From Candidatus Omnitrophota bacterium (GTDB taxonomy: Bacteria; Omnitrophota; Gorgyraeia; Gygaellales; Profunditerraquicolaceae), in the NCBI GenBank assembly GCA_016931435.1, contig JAFGET010000159.1:1-11372 (forward strand): a DNA stretch of 11,372 nucleotides, in the 5' to 3' direction. The notes under the pieces were generated by a model. It saw nothing but the letters and a program-made list of their open reading frames with translations. It made no database searches and was not told the origin of the DNA. This document shows positions 1 through 7,169 of this stretch, piece after piece. The position numbers and the translations under genes are program-made. Every line of letters starts with the position of its first letter. The first letter of the stretch is position 1.

Positions 1-448
1 AATTAAGATACTTTAAAGAAACTACATCCTTGCCAAACAAAGCAAAAAAGAACCCGTTAAAGAAAGTTTTCCCGTGAATATTATAGCTGCCGTTACGCAG
101 CCCGTCTAAAGTAATGGTATTATTTTCGGTAAACCCCCTAAGATAATCGGATAAGTTCAAGCCTCTGAATATGTTGTCCTGGCCGTCTCCCAATATGTCA
201 TAACTGCCCTTAGAATAACAGTAATATTGAACGGCTATAAGCAAAGCGAGGCGCAAAAATAATGCGATAAGCATAACGTTCAATAAATACTTTCTATCTT
301 CATAAGGAGAGTGCCTTAATAAGATAAAAAATAAAGCCACGGTGAATATTAAGCAGAAAAAAAGAGCCGCAGAAACATAAAATAAGGCACCCGCTAATAA
401 AGAAAGAAAGGCGAGCTGCGCATAATTTTTAAAAGTAAGATCATCCAA
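1..448 (-). CDS. Integral membrane protein, probable GT-C (GT39-like) glycosyltransferase, N-terminal part only
   Basis: This is an open frame of 149 codons that runs off the left edge, so the C-terminal end is missing. It starts at TTG (446-448). An in-frame TAA lies six bases upstream (455-457), so no earlier start exists, and AAGGAG (458-463) sits 9 nt before the TTG. Hydrophobic segments span about residues 11-44 and 55-76. They are followed by an exported loop with GDGQDN at residues 87-92. Then comes a stretch (about 125-149, ending LFGKDVVSLKYLN) that resembles the matching region of the GT39 protein two genes upstream (LFGHSYLAVRFIQ). That layout, an acidic motif in the first loop and then a 'LFG' helix, is typical of GT-C enzymes that use polyprenyl-linked sugars. 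The family call is inference from layout only; another kind of polytopic glycan protein is possible. It lies 13 nt behind the GT39 gene at 462-2096. Confidence 0.68.
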   Translation of the reverse strand, partial: MDDLTFKNYAQLAFLSLLAGALFYVSAALFFCLIFTVALFFILLRHSPYEDRKYLLNVMLIALFLRLALLIAVQYYCYSKGSYDILGDGQDNIFRGLNLSDYLRGFTENNTITLDGLRNGSYNIHGKTFFNGFFFALFGKDVVSLKYLN

Positions 449-457
449 TTTTTTTTA

Positions 458-463
458 CTCCTT
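458..463 (-). promoter_or_regulatory. Ribosome binding site AAGGAG for the TTG start at 448
   Basis: AAGGAG on the minus strand overlaps the TAA stop of the preceding GT39 gene and lies 9 nt from TTG (446-448). An ATG lies 4 nt inside the frame but is out of register and soon reaches a stop, so this site supports the TTG as the true start. Confidence 0.7.
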
Positions 464-2096
464 AAGCTAAGCCGTTTCTTTTCAAGATATAAATGACCGG
501 AAAAGTAAGTTCCCAATCCGAAATAGAGATAGAGGGCTTAAGCTCCATACTCAAAAAACGAGGCGACCTTTGGAATATTTTGATTACGTCATAATCGCTG
601 TCTAGAGCTTGGAGAAAATCAGAATTTTCAAGAAGATCAAATCCTCCGCTTTCTGCGAAACCCTCCCTCTTGCTAATAACTATATATTCGGGCCTTTTTT
701 GCTTTAAAGCCAGCGCATTGAACTCTAAATTCACTATATTGTAAAGCGCTTTTTCTTTATAGTAATAATCCTGATGTATTATAGTCGGGCAATTTCTTAT
801 CTCTGGATTCCTGCCTATGCCTATAACGGAACCCGGGCTAATATTGCTTAACATCCAACCGGTAGCTTCCTTTTGTATGGGTTCGCGCGCCATCTCTCTA
901 TCGTAAACATAAGAATAAACGATCGCGTGGAGCGAAAAAAATATGATGGTCAAGGTGAGAAAAACCCGGAGTTTCGCCAAAGCAGCCTTACGATAAAGGG
1001 AATCGATAAAGATAGCTCCGATTAAAAGCAACCCGGGGAATATGGGTAACTGGTACCTTATATTTAACGCCGCCATGCTAAGGATAGTAAATAGATAGGG
1101 GGCCGCCCAAAATAAAATAAGGAGCTCCCTCCTCCTCCTTGAAAAAAATACACGGATCAATCCTACCAGGATGATAATGGTAAAAAATATCGTCAAAGCC
1201 CCGTTAAAAGCGCGGAAAGTATCAAGCAGTAAATTCGGGCGAAGCACAAAATCAACCCCTCCCCCCTGCCCGGTGATTATCCGCTTAAATCCTCCCATAA
1301 ATTCAGCGGGAGACAAATAAAGATAGGGGCTTGCCGCCAGATAACTAAGCACGAGAAAAAGATAACCTGCCCATAGTTTTACGCCAGAGAATAAACGCTT
1401 AATTCCCGGATAGGGTGGCTTAAAAGTTAATTCGCGCAATATATGGGCGCAAAAAAGAGTGTGGGCAAAAAATATGCCGTTCTGCTGAGCGGACATGGCG
1501 ATACCGGAAAATAAACCGGATAAAATATAATATTTCAGCCTGCCCGTATCCAAAAGGCAGAGGCTGAAAAAAAGTGAGGCGGTAATCCAGAATGTTACTG
1601 AGGTATCGGCTTTAAGATAATGAGAACTTAGGATATGCGCCGGATTAATAGCCATAAAAAAGGCCGAAAACAGCGCTATCCGGTCATTTTTAAATATCCT
1701 TTTGCCGATTCGATAAACAAGATAGACAGTAAGGAGGGCGAAGAACACCGAAAGGAAACGCCCGACTAGATAAAGCTTTGCCGATTCCCAGGGGTGAGCG
1801 TAATAAAAATCTTTGAGTTTGATCAGCCTGACCATACCGGTTAAAGAAGCGGCTGCCATCACTAGGCCCAGTTCAAAATAATGCCAAGTCCCCCAGTTAA
1901 AAAAATGGGGGTTAAAATCAAGCTTCTTAGGGTCCATCTGGCTTAAACCTTTCAAATAATTTACTTCGTCTGAATGATAAGAAAAATAATAATCTTTGTC
2001 GGGTAAACCCCAGTTGATACCGTAAACGCGCAAAAAAAGCGCAAGGAGCATGATCAAGACGAGCCAGAAACCGGTTTTTTTCAATATATCTTTCAT
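462..2096 (-). CDS. GT39/PMT_2-like GT-C membrane glycosyltransferase
   Basis: A 544-residue polytopic inner-membrane protein of the dolichyl-phosphate-mannose-protein mannosyltransferase (PMT_2/GT39, ArnT-related) type. Such enzymes move a sugar from a polyprenyl-phosphate carrier to an acceptor on the outer face of the membrane. After the first helix (about 11-27) the external loop carries HSDE (41-44), the usual place of the catalytic acidic residue. HYLKAD (159-164) and RYQLPIFP (347-354), the latter like the R-x-x-x-P-x-x-P signature of PMT_2 proteins, follow in order, with about ten further hydrophobic helices up to residue 395. The last 150 residues are a soluble domain of no recognised fold. 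The ATG overlaps the TAA of the gene upstream by one base (TAATG) and no Shine-Dalgarno is visible, so translation is probably coupled. The sugar donor and acceptor cannot be read from the sequence. The family call is firm; specificity is unknown. Confidence 0.85.
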   Translation of the reverse strand: MKDILKKTGFWLVLIMLLALFLRVYGINWGLPDKDYYFSYHSDEVNYLKGLSQMDPKKLDFNPHFFNWGTWHYFELGLVMAAASLTGMVRLIKLKDFYYAHPWESAKLYLVGRFLSVFFALLTVYLVYRIGKRIFKNDRIALFSAFFMAINPAHILSSHYLKADTSVTFWITASLFFSLCLLDTGRLKYYILSGLFSGIAMSAQQNGIFFAHTLFCAHILRELTFKPPYPGIKRLFSGVKLWAGYLFLVLSYLAASPYLYLSPAEFMGGFKRIITGQGGGVDFVLRPNLLLDTFRAFNGALTIFFTIIILVGLIRVFFSRRRRELLILFWAAPYLFTILSMAALNIRYQLPIFPGLLLIGAIFIDSLYRKAALAKLRVFLTLTIIFFSLHAIVYSYVYDREMAREPIQKEATGWMLSNISPGSVIGIGRNPEIRNCPTIIHQDYYYKEKALYNIVNLEFNALALKQKRPEYIVISKREGFAESGGFDLLENSDFLQALDSDYDVIKIFQRSPRFLSMELKPSISISDWELTFPVIYILKRNGLA

Positions 2097-3382
2097 TAAA
2101 AATTTAATTTTCGAAAAAGCGCTTTAGCCAACGCCCTGGGATAACTATGATTAAAATAAAAAATAACGCTCAGGAAAAGATAAAAAGCCGTAATGGTCAA
2201 AAAAGCTGCCTTTTTGCGGAATTTATCCATTAAAATGAAGAATCCGGCCGCGGCTATTATTATGATATATGGTTCAAAAGGCATGCGAAACCTCGGTGAA
2301 CCATAAGTCAGTAACGCCATTAAAAATCCGTAACAAACGGGGAGGTAAACAATTATAAGCTCCGGAAAACTCCTCAAGGCAACGAATAACCCATATAAAA
2401 AAAATGGAAAAATAAATCCGTAAATATAATTATATCTTCCCCCTCCGATTATTTCCCAATCAAAAGGAGCCCAGAAGTAAAATGTTTTCAACACTTCAAG
2501 CTTCAAAACAGTCAGGGGATTATTCTTTATGTATTTAAAAGTTTCCTTCGCTAAGAATTCGCTTTGTTTTGTTTCAGACCCCAACTCTTCTGACTTGATG
2601 ACTACCTCATCGCGGGATGTAAACCCGAATAGTTTTCCGTCTTTAGGCAGGTAAGAAGAATAAAGGCCCAGGCCGGTAGAGGTAGAGATAGGCACAAATT
2701 TATGGTGCACATGCCAATTCCTGGCTGTCCAGGGGGCTATAGGAATGACGAAAAAAAGCAAAAGTGTAAAAAAGGCGTAAATATTTTTTCCGATACCGCG
2801 CTTATCTTTAAATTCCCGAGTAAAAATCAGGGAGAGAAAAGCGGGAAAAAGGATCAATACCGAACGCGTAAGGGCAGCTATCCCTATAAACAGGCCGGCA
2901 AATATCAAATCTTTCTGTCTTCTGCCGCGCATATATCCGGTGAGGAAAAATATCGCCGTAACCAATAAAAAAGCAAAGAGGTTCTCAGTGAGGACGTATT
3001 CTCCGGATTTTATGAATGCCGGGTTTGCGCTTGCTAAAATCCCTGCGGCCAGCGCTATTTTTATGTTACATACTTTTTTAGCGATTAAAAAAATGAATAC
3101 GCAGGTAAGGGCTCCGAGGACTGCCTGAATAAATCTTACCGCAAGATAACTATGTCCGAAAAGATAATAAATCCCTGCTAAAAATATCGAATAAAAAGGG
3201 TCTTTGGCGGAAGTAGTGCCGAAGCCTTCGCCTGTTACCAGAAACATTGCCCGGGAATCATAAGAAACAGAGTCGTAAGCGGGAACGCGCTGCGACGAAA
3301 AAGCAATGAATAGTCTCGGCAATAAAGCTAGAATAAAAATGGCAAATATTAAATTATATGTCTTTTTTGCCTGCATCTTCAT
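2096..3382 (-). CDS. GT39/PMT_2-like GT-C membrane glycosyltransferase (second copy type)
   Basis: A polytopic membrane protein of 428 residues (429 if it began at the TTG at 3383-3385). I prefer the ATG at 3380-3382 because GGAAAG (3388-3393) is 5 nt before it but only 2 nt before the TTG. Numbering below counts from the TTG. After the N-terminal helix (11-30) comes the first-loop acidic motif AYDSVSYD (36-43). Further GT39-type landmarks are a LFG helix region (75-77), GEYVLTEN (128-135), PWTARNW (218-224) and SPRFRMPFEP (363-372), the last matching the R-x-R-x-P-x-x-P pattern near the end of the membrane part. No soluble C-terminal domain is present, unlike in the neighbour at 462-2096; the sequence ends shortly after a last helix (393-411). 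The two are related but clearly diverged, so they probably differ in donor or acceptor. They are joined by a one-base overlap. Confidence 0.85.
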   Translation of the reverse strand: MKMQAKKTYNLIFAIFILALLPRLFIAFSSQRVPAYDSVSYDSRAMFLVTGEGFGTTSAKDPFYSIFLAGIYYLFGHSYLAVRFIQAVLGALTCVFIFLIAKKVCNIKIALAAGILASANPAFIKSGEYVLTENLFAFLLVTAIFFLTGYMRGRRQKDLIFAGLFIGIAALTRSVLILFPAFLSLIFTREFKDKRGIGKNIYAFFTLLLFFVIPIAPWTARNWHVHHKFVPISTSTGLGLYSSYLPKDGKLFGFTSRDEVVIKSEELGSETKQSEFLAKETFKYIKNNPLTVLKLEVLKTFYFWAPFDWEIIGGGRYNYIYGFIFPFFLYGLFVALRSFPELIIVYLPVCYGFLMALLTYGSPRFRMPFEPYIIIIAAAGFFILMDKFRKKAAFLTITAFYLFLSVIFYFNHSYPRALAKALFRKLNF

Positions 3383-3397
3383 CAATGCTTTCCATTA

Positions 3398-4801
3398 TTA
3401 CCTTTCTTTAGCTTCTTTTTGAAAGGAAACAAGTGAAAATAAAGTCATCATATTATTGCGTATATCCGCAAACGACCTGATCTTACATAATCTTTTCAGG
3501 ATATAACCCGGATTAAAATAAAACCTCCTGTATCCGGAGCGGTAATAATAGATTATTTTTTCATCCGAAACAGTGGGTAAGTGCATTACTACATGCGAAA
3601 GGTCGAATTTATCCCAGCCTAAATCTAAAAGATAACCTTTAGATTTTGCCCACTCATACATCTCTGTCCCCGGCAAAGGGGTAGTGATGTTAAAAACGGC
3701 TATATCCGGTTTGAGGCTAAGGGCGAAATCCACCGTATCCGCCAGCGTCTCTTCAGTTTCTCCTGGGTTTCCCAGCATAAACATGGCCCTTACGTCTATG
3801 CCCGCTTTTTTAGTCAACTCTACCGCCTCTTTCGCCGATTCAAGAGGGAATGTCTTTTTGATATTCTTCAAAATCTCTGGGCTGGCTGATTCTATCCCAT
3901 AGCCGATCTGATGGCACCCCGCCTTCTTCATAAGCGCAAGTATGCGCGCGTCGACATAATCAACACGCGACATGCAACTCCAGGTGATATCGATTTTCTC
4001 GGAGGTTATCCTGCGGCAGAAATCTGCTATATTTTCCTTAAAAGCGGTAAAGGTATCGTCATAGAAAGAGATCTCTTTTATTTTATATTCCGCTTTAAGT
4101 AACTTTATCTCTTTTACCAGGTTTTGCGCAGAACGCGTCCTGATCTTTCTGCCGGATACCCCGGTATAACAGAAAGTGCACCTTCCGGGGCAACCTCTGG
4201 TTGCGATCATGCTCGCCGCAGGAAGCCTTTTATAGTTACCCTGTGAAGGCCTGTATTTTTCCATCGGTAAAAGATGGTACGCCGGTAAAGGCATTTCATC
4301 CAGGCTTTCGATAAAAGGCCGGTCGGGATTATGCTTAAAGCTCTGGCCGAAACGGTAAGAAAGCCCTGATATAGAAGATATATCCTTACCTTTAGTCAAT
4401 AATTCAGATAACGTGTATTCCCCTTCTCCTCTTGCCACAAAGTCTACTGCCGGATCCTTGAGCATCTCCTCCGGCATAATCGAAGGATGCACCCCTCCCA
4501 ATATGACCATTATCATAGGGTTTATTTCTTTGATAAGGCGCGCGATCAATAACGCGGCTTCGCTTTCAACGGTCGTAGAAGTAATTCCCGCGAAAGCCGG
4601 GTTAATATTTTTTATCCGTTCCTTGAACTCATCAGAATTCAGCTCTTCTGCCTGTAAATCAAGTATTGAAACTTTATGCCCTTGTTGCTCTAAATAAGAA
4701 GCTATATAAGCCAAGCCCAAAGGAGGCAGAGACCTGTCTATTTTTTTCCAGATATTGCCTTCGGCGATCTTGCGGGGAGGATTAATCAGCAGTATGGACA
4801 T
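3398..4801 (-). CDS. B12-binding-domain radical SAM protein
   Basis: A 467-residue protein with the two-domain build of class B / BchE-like radical SAM enzymes. Residues 1-140 form a Rossmann-like cobalamin-type domain (ILLINPP 3-9, PLGLAYIASYL 27-37, GGVHPS 102-107, GEGE 125-128). The radical SAM domain holds the 4Fe-4S motif RGCPGRCTFC, with cysteines 204, 208 and 211 in CxxxCxxC spacing. It continues with FYDDTFT (246-252), GYGIESAS (300-307) and MLGNPGET (342-349), which are standard strand motifs of this family. The DxHxxG motif of base-off cobalamin binding is absent, as in several BchE-type relatives. Known members do methylations, ring closures and other hard C-H chemistry. The substrate here is unknown; its place between a GT2 and two GT-C genes suggests a sugar or a polyprenyl/lipid part of the glycan. 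ATG directly abuts the TAA of the upstream gene; AGGAAATAA precedes it. Confidence 0.92.
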   Translation of the reverse strand: MSILLINPPRKIAEGNIWKKIDRSLPPLGLAYIASYLEQQGHKVSILDLQAEELNSDEFKERIKNINPAFAGITSTTVESEAALLIARLIKEINPMIMVILGGVHPSIMPEEMLKDPAVDFVARGEGEYTLSELLTKGKDISSISGLSYRFGQSFKHNPDRPFIESLDEMPLPAYHLLPMEKYRPSQGNYKRLPAASMIATRGCPGRCTFCYTGVSGRKIRTRSAQNLVKEIKLLKAEYKIKEISFYDDTFTAFKENIADFCRRITSEKIDITWSCMSRVDYVDARILALMKKAGCHQIGYGIESASPEILKNIKKTFPLESAKEAVELTKKAGIDVRAMFMLGNPGETEETLADTVDFALSLKPDIAVFNITTPLPGTEMYEWAKSKGYLLDLGWDKFDLSHVVMHLPTVSDEKIIYYYRSGYRRFYFNPGYILKRLCKIRSFADIRNNMMTLFSLVSFQKEAKER

Positions 4802-5536
4802 TTATTTCCTGATCTTTAATTTCAGAAAGAAGAGCGGCTTCAATATGCTCCACCAGTCTAAAAAGGGTATCATCTTGGTATAACCGACATTATCTACGGG
4901 GTAACTTTTAGTGACCGGGGCTTCCGTCACCTTAAAGTTATATTCAATAGCTTTATAAAAAAGATAGGGCTCCAACTCATAGTGGTTGAGCCAATCCTGC
5001 CAAAGGTTAATATTTTTATTCCTGAATATATCCAAGCGGAAAGCGCGGAATCCGTTTGTGCCGTCAGAAACAGGAAAGCGTAGTATGATCTTAAAAATCA
5101 GGGAATAAATACCCGTGGTGATCCAGCGAAATAGTGGTATATTGACCCTCTCACCTCCTGCCATATAACGCGAACCCTGCACGAAATCAAAATGGTCATG
5201 CACTATCGGGTAAACGACCCTTTTTATCTCACCGGGGTTATCCTGGTTATCACCGCCCATTACTACTACGATATCATATTTATTTTTCAGCGCGTAATCG
5301 ATACCGGTCCTTATTGCTGCTCCGGCGCCCATATTTTTAGTATGGCGCAATACTGTAGCGCCGCAACCTTCTGCCTCTTTTGCGGTATTATCCTTTGAGC
5401 CGTCATCGACAACAAGTATTTCGTCTATCCAGCGCTCGGCTTCTTTTTTTATACGGGCGGCCACAAGCCCTATTTTTCCCTCTTCTTTATACGCCGGTAT
5501 TACTGCGATTATTTTTTCTTTCCTACTTGAATACAT
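4802..5536 (-). CDS. GT2 glycosyltransferase, DPM1-like
   Basis: A 244-residue GT-A fold glycosyltransferase of family 2, close in build to dolichyl/polyprenyl-phosphate mannose synthases. Motifs in order are VIPAYKEE (12-19), VVDDGSKDNT (42-51, nucleotide binding), GDNQDNP (95-101), GSRYMAGGER (121-130) and DGTNGFRAFR (158-167). At the DXD site the family normally reads DAD-x-Q, but here it reads GGD-N-Q, so the first aspartate is replaced by glycine. No C-terminal membrane helix pair exists; only a short hydrophobic tail (WWSILKPLFFLKL, 228-240) that could touch the membrane. It probably puts a sugar from a nucleotide donor onto a polyprenyl phosphate or a growing glycan; donor unknown. The gene starts at ATG 5534-5536 inside the end of the acyltransferase gene (14-nt overlap), with AGAGG just upstream. 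It may supply a second lipid-linked sugar for the GT-C enzymes downstream. Confidence 0.88.
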   Translation of the reverse strand: MYSSRKEKIIAVIPAYKEEGKIGLVAARIKKEAERWIDEILVVDDGSKDNTAKEAEGCGATVLRHTKNMGAGAAIRTGIDYALKNKYDIVVVMGGDNQDNPGEIKRVVYPIVHDHFDFVQGSRYMAGGERVNIPLFRWITTGIYSLIFKIILRFPVSDGTNGFRAFRLDIFRNKNINLWQDWLNHYELEPYLFYKAIEYNFKVTEAPVTKSYPVDNVGYTKMIPFLDWWSILKPLFFLKLKIRK

Positions 5537-6134
5537 AAGGCCTCTTTACCTGACCAGTTTTACACTTGATCTGGGTCACTTTTTTGGTTACGACCGCCGG
5601 ATTCCCGTAGGCAAGCGAATACGCCGGTATATCCTTGGTGACTACGCTTCCTGCGCCGATCAAAGAAAACTCACCGATGATAATATGCGGCAAGAGCGTA
5701 ACATTCACTCCGATTTTAGCTCCTCTTTTTAAGATCGGTCCGCGCATGCATTTAGTGCATACCGGGCATGGATCATTAGCCATGGAGACGCCGGGGGCGA
5801 TAAAAACCCCGTCTTCAATGACGCAAAACTGCGGGATGTAAACATTGGCGTGGATCTTTACGTTGTTACCTATGCGGCAGCCGTAATCAATCACGCTGTT
5901 ACTCCAGATAGAAACATTATCCCCTATGATATTTTGCTCGCGCACAACAACATTATGGCCGGTTTCAAAATTATCTCCGATGCGGGAACCGTTATAAATT
6001 ACGCTTCCTGAACGTATCTTCGGGCTGTTACCGATGGACAAAGATTTTTCCGCGATCTTTCTTGCGGTGGCATATCCGAGGACTACGCCTCTTTCAATCT
6101 TTTTGTTCTTTCCTATTTTTATGTATTTTTTCAT
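5523..6134 (-). CDS. Left-handed beta-helix (hexapeptide) acyltransferase, WbpD/WlbB-like
   Basis: A 203-residue protein made almost wholly of hexapeptide repeats ([LIV]-G-x-x-x-x), for example SIGNSPKI, RIGDNFET, IIGDNVSI, RIGNNVKI and KIGVNVTL. These fold as a left-handed parallel beta helix that trimerises. The C-terminal block (GAGSVVTKDIPAYSLAYGNPA, 160-180) is the classic end of sugar N-acetyltransferases of the WbpD/WlbB/PglD group, which acetylate an amino group on a nucleotide sugar with acetyl-CoA. His60 (TGHNVVV) is a likely active-site residue. A loop at 121-132 carries CPVCTKC (Cys123, 126, 129), a CxxCxxC pattern not needed in well-studied members. The ATG overlaps the TGA of the Gfo/Idh gene by 4 nt, so the two proteins likely act in the same pathway, as in WlbA-WlbB. 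The acyl-transfer role is confident; the acceptor sugar is inferred. Confidence 0.87.
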   Translation of the reverse strand: MKKYIKIGKNKKIERGVVLGYATARKIAEKSLSIGNSPKIRSGSVIYNGSRIGDNFETGHNVVVREQNIIGDNVSIWSNSVIDYGCRIGNNVKIHANVYIPQFCVIEDGVFIAPGVSMANDPCPVCTKCMRGPILKRGAKIGVNVTLLPHIIIGEFSLIGAGSVVTKDIPAYSLAYGNPAVVTKKVTQIKCKTGQVKRPYVFK

Positions 6135-7141
6135 CTTATCTTCTGGGCTCTTCCCTGGTTTTTTACGGACCTCTGGATAGACTCCAGCGCCCCAGTAACG
6201 CGCCTGCCGAAATCGGCTCCCGTAAGCGGCACTTTTTTGTTATTTACGCATTCAAGAAAATACGCGTCCTGTTTTTTTAAAGGCTCGCTTAATTTTACCA
6301 GCGGGCTGACCACCTCGCCCTCTCTGGGCAATAAATGAAATTCGCCGTAATCAGAATAAAACGGCTCTTTAACCACGCCTTTATCGAATATCCTTATCGG
6401 CTCAGACATATCCATATCGTCCCAGACGGCCATTTTCTTGTCACCCACGCAGGTAAGCCTTCTGATCTTTTTGGGGTCAAGCCAACTGGCGTGTATATTT
6501 ACAAGGACGTTTTCAGGGTAGCGCAGGGTGACAAAAGCGGTATCCGCTATTCTTTTCCTCAAGAAAAAACCCGCGTTGGCAGAAGCCTCCAGCGGCCACT
6601 TCCCCAGTAAGAACGTAGCGATTGCCACATCGTGGGAAGCCAGGTCGTAGATCACATCGACGTCATCCCTGATCGGCCCGAGATTGGTCCTGGTAAAATG
6701 CAGATAAAAGACCTTGCCGATCTTTTTAGTATCTATATATTCCTTGAGGGCGATGATGCCGTTATTGTATAAAAAAACGTAGCCTACCATAAGGACGCGT
6801 TTTCCTTTACGGGCTATCTCTCTCAAACACGCTCCTTCATCCTCCCTGACCGTAAGGGGTTTTTCGCACAATACGTGCTTTCCGCAATAAAGTGCCTCCT
6901 TTACCAGTTTAAAATGCGTGGCCGTAGGAGTAGCTATTATGACCGCATCGATATTCTTGTCGCCGATAACCTTACCATAATCGGTAGTTGTGGCTATGGC
7001 GGGAAAGGCTTTATGCAACATGCTCAATCTTGATAGATCGCTGTCGCAGCAAACCTTTACCCTTGCCCCTTCCAAAGCAGAAAAAACCCTGATATGGTTC
7101 ATCCCCCAATGCCCGCAACCGATGATCCCTATATTTATCAA
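6131..7141 (-). CDS. Gfo/Idh/MocA-family NAD(P)-dependent sugar oxidoreductase (WlbA/WbpB-like)
   Basis: A 336-residue oxidoreductase. The N-terminal Rossmann domain has the dinucleotide motif GIIGCGHWG (5-13), the sugar-binding segment ATPTATH (70-76) and CEKPL (92-96), whose Lys94 is the usual catalytic lysine. The C-terminal alpha/beta domain carries DLASHD (166-171), with the conserved Asp and His170 of the family's active site. Length fits the family. Relatives WlbA/WbpB oxidise C3 of UDP-N-acetylglucosaminuronate before transamination. That role is plausible here because an acetyltransferase of the matching type follows with a 4-nt ATGA overlap and an aminotransferase precedes it, but no UDP-GlcNAc 6-dehydrogenase lies in the window. 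The start is TTG (7139-7141), fixed by AAAGGAG 5 nt upstream and by the fact that the Rossmann motif begins at residue 5; the next ATG would cut into it. Confidence 0.88.
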   Translation of the reverse strand: MINIGIIGCGHWGMNHIRVFSALEGARVKVCCDSDLSRLSMLHKAFPAIATTTDYGKVIGDKNIDAVIIATPTATHFKLVKEALYCGKHVLCEKPLTVREDEGACLREIARKGKRVLMVGYVFLYNNGIIALKEYIDTKKIGKVFYLHFTRTNLGPIRDDVDVIYDLASHDVAIATFLLGKWPLEASANAGFFLRKRIADTAFVTLRYPENVLVNIHASWLDPKKIRRLTCVGDKKMAVWDDMDMSEPIRIFDKGVVKEPFYSDYGEFHLLPREGEVVSPLVKLSEPLKKQDAYFLECVNNKKVPLTGADFGRRVTGALESIQRSVKNQGRAQKIR

Positions 7142-7146
7142 TTTAA

Positions 7147-7153
7147 CTCCTTT
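7147..7153 (-). promoter_or_regulatory. Ribosome binding site AAAGGAG deciding a TTG start
   Basis: AAAGGAG on the minus strand, 5 nt before TTG (7139-7141), lies in the 28-nt gap behind wecE, the widest gap in the window. It shows that the oxidoreductase is started by TTG on its own strong site, not only by coupling. Confidence 0.75.
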
Positions 7154-7169
7154 CTTGAGAAAAGCGCCA

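Noticed and set aside
2702..3128. Two overlapping plus-strand open frames of 88 and 62 codons
   Set aside because: Both are antisense to the GT39 gene, and their translations are basic and low in structure, with no family motif.
462..3385. Oligosaccharyltransferase (PglB/AglB) identity for the GT-C genes
   Set aside because: No WWDYG-type motif is present in either protein; the PMT_2 signatures fit better.
1..3400. The left third looks richer in A and T than the right part, which might suggest transfer from another source
   Set aside because: This part encodes membrane proteins full of Phe, Leu and Ile, whose codons are AT-rich. Amino-acid content explains the shift well enough.
7142..7169. 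The widest intergenic gap as a possible promoter or terminator
   Set aside because: At 28 nt it holds the Shine-Dalgarno for the next gene, and I see no hairpin with a T run or a convincing -35/-10 pair.
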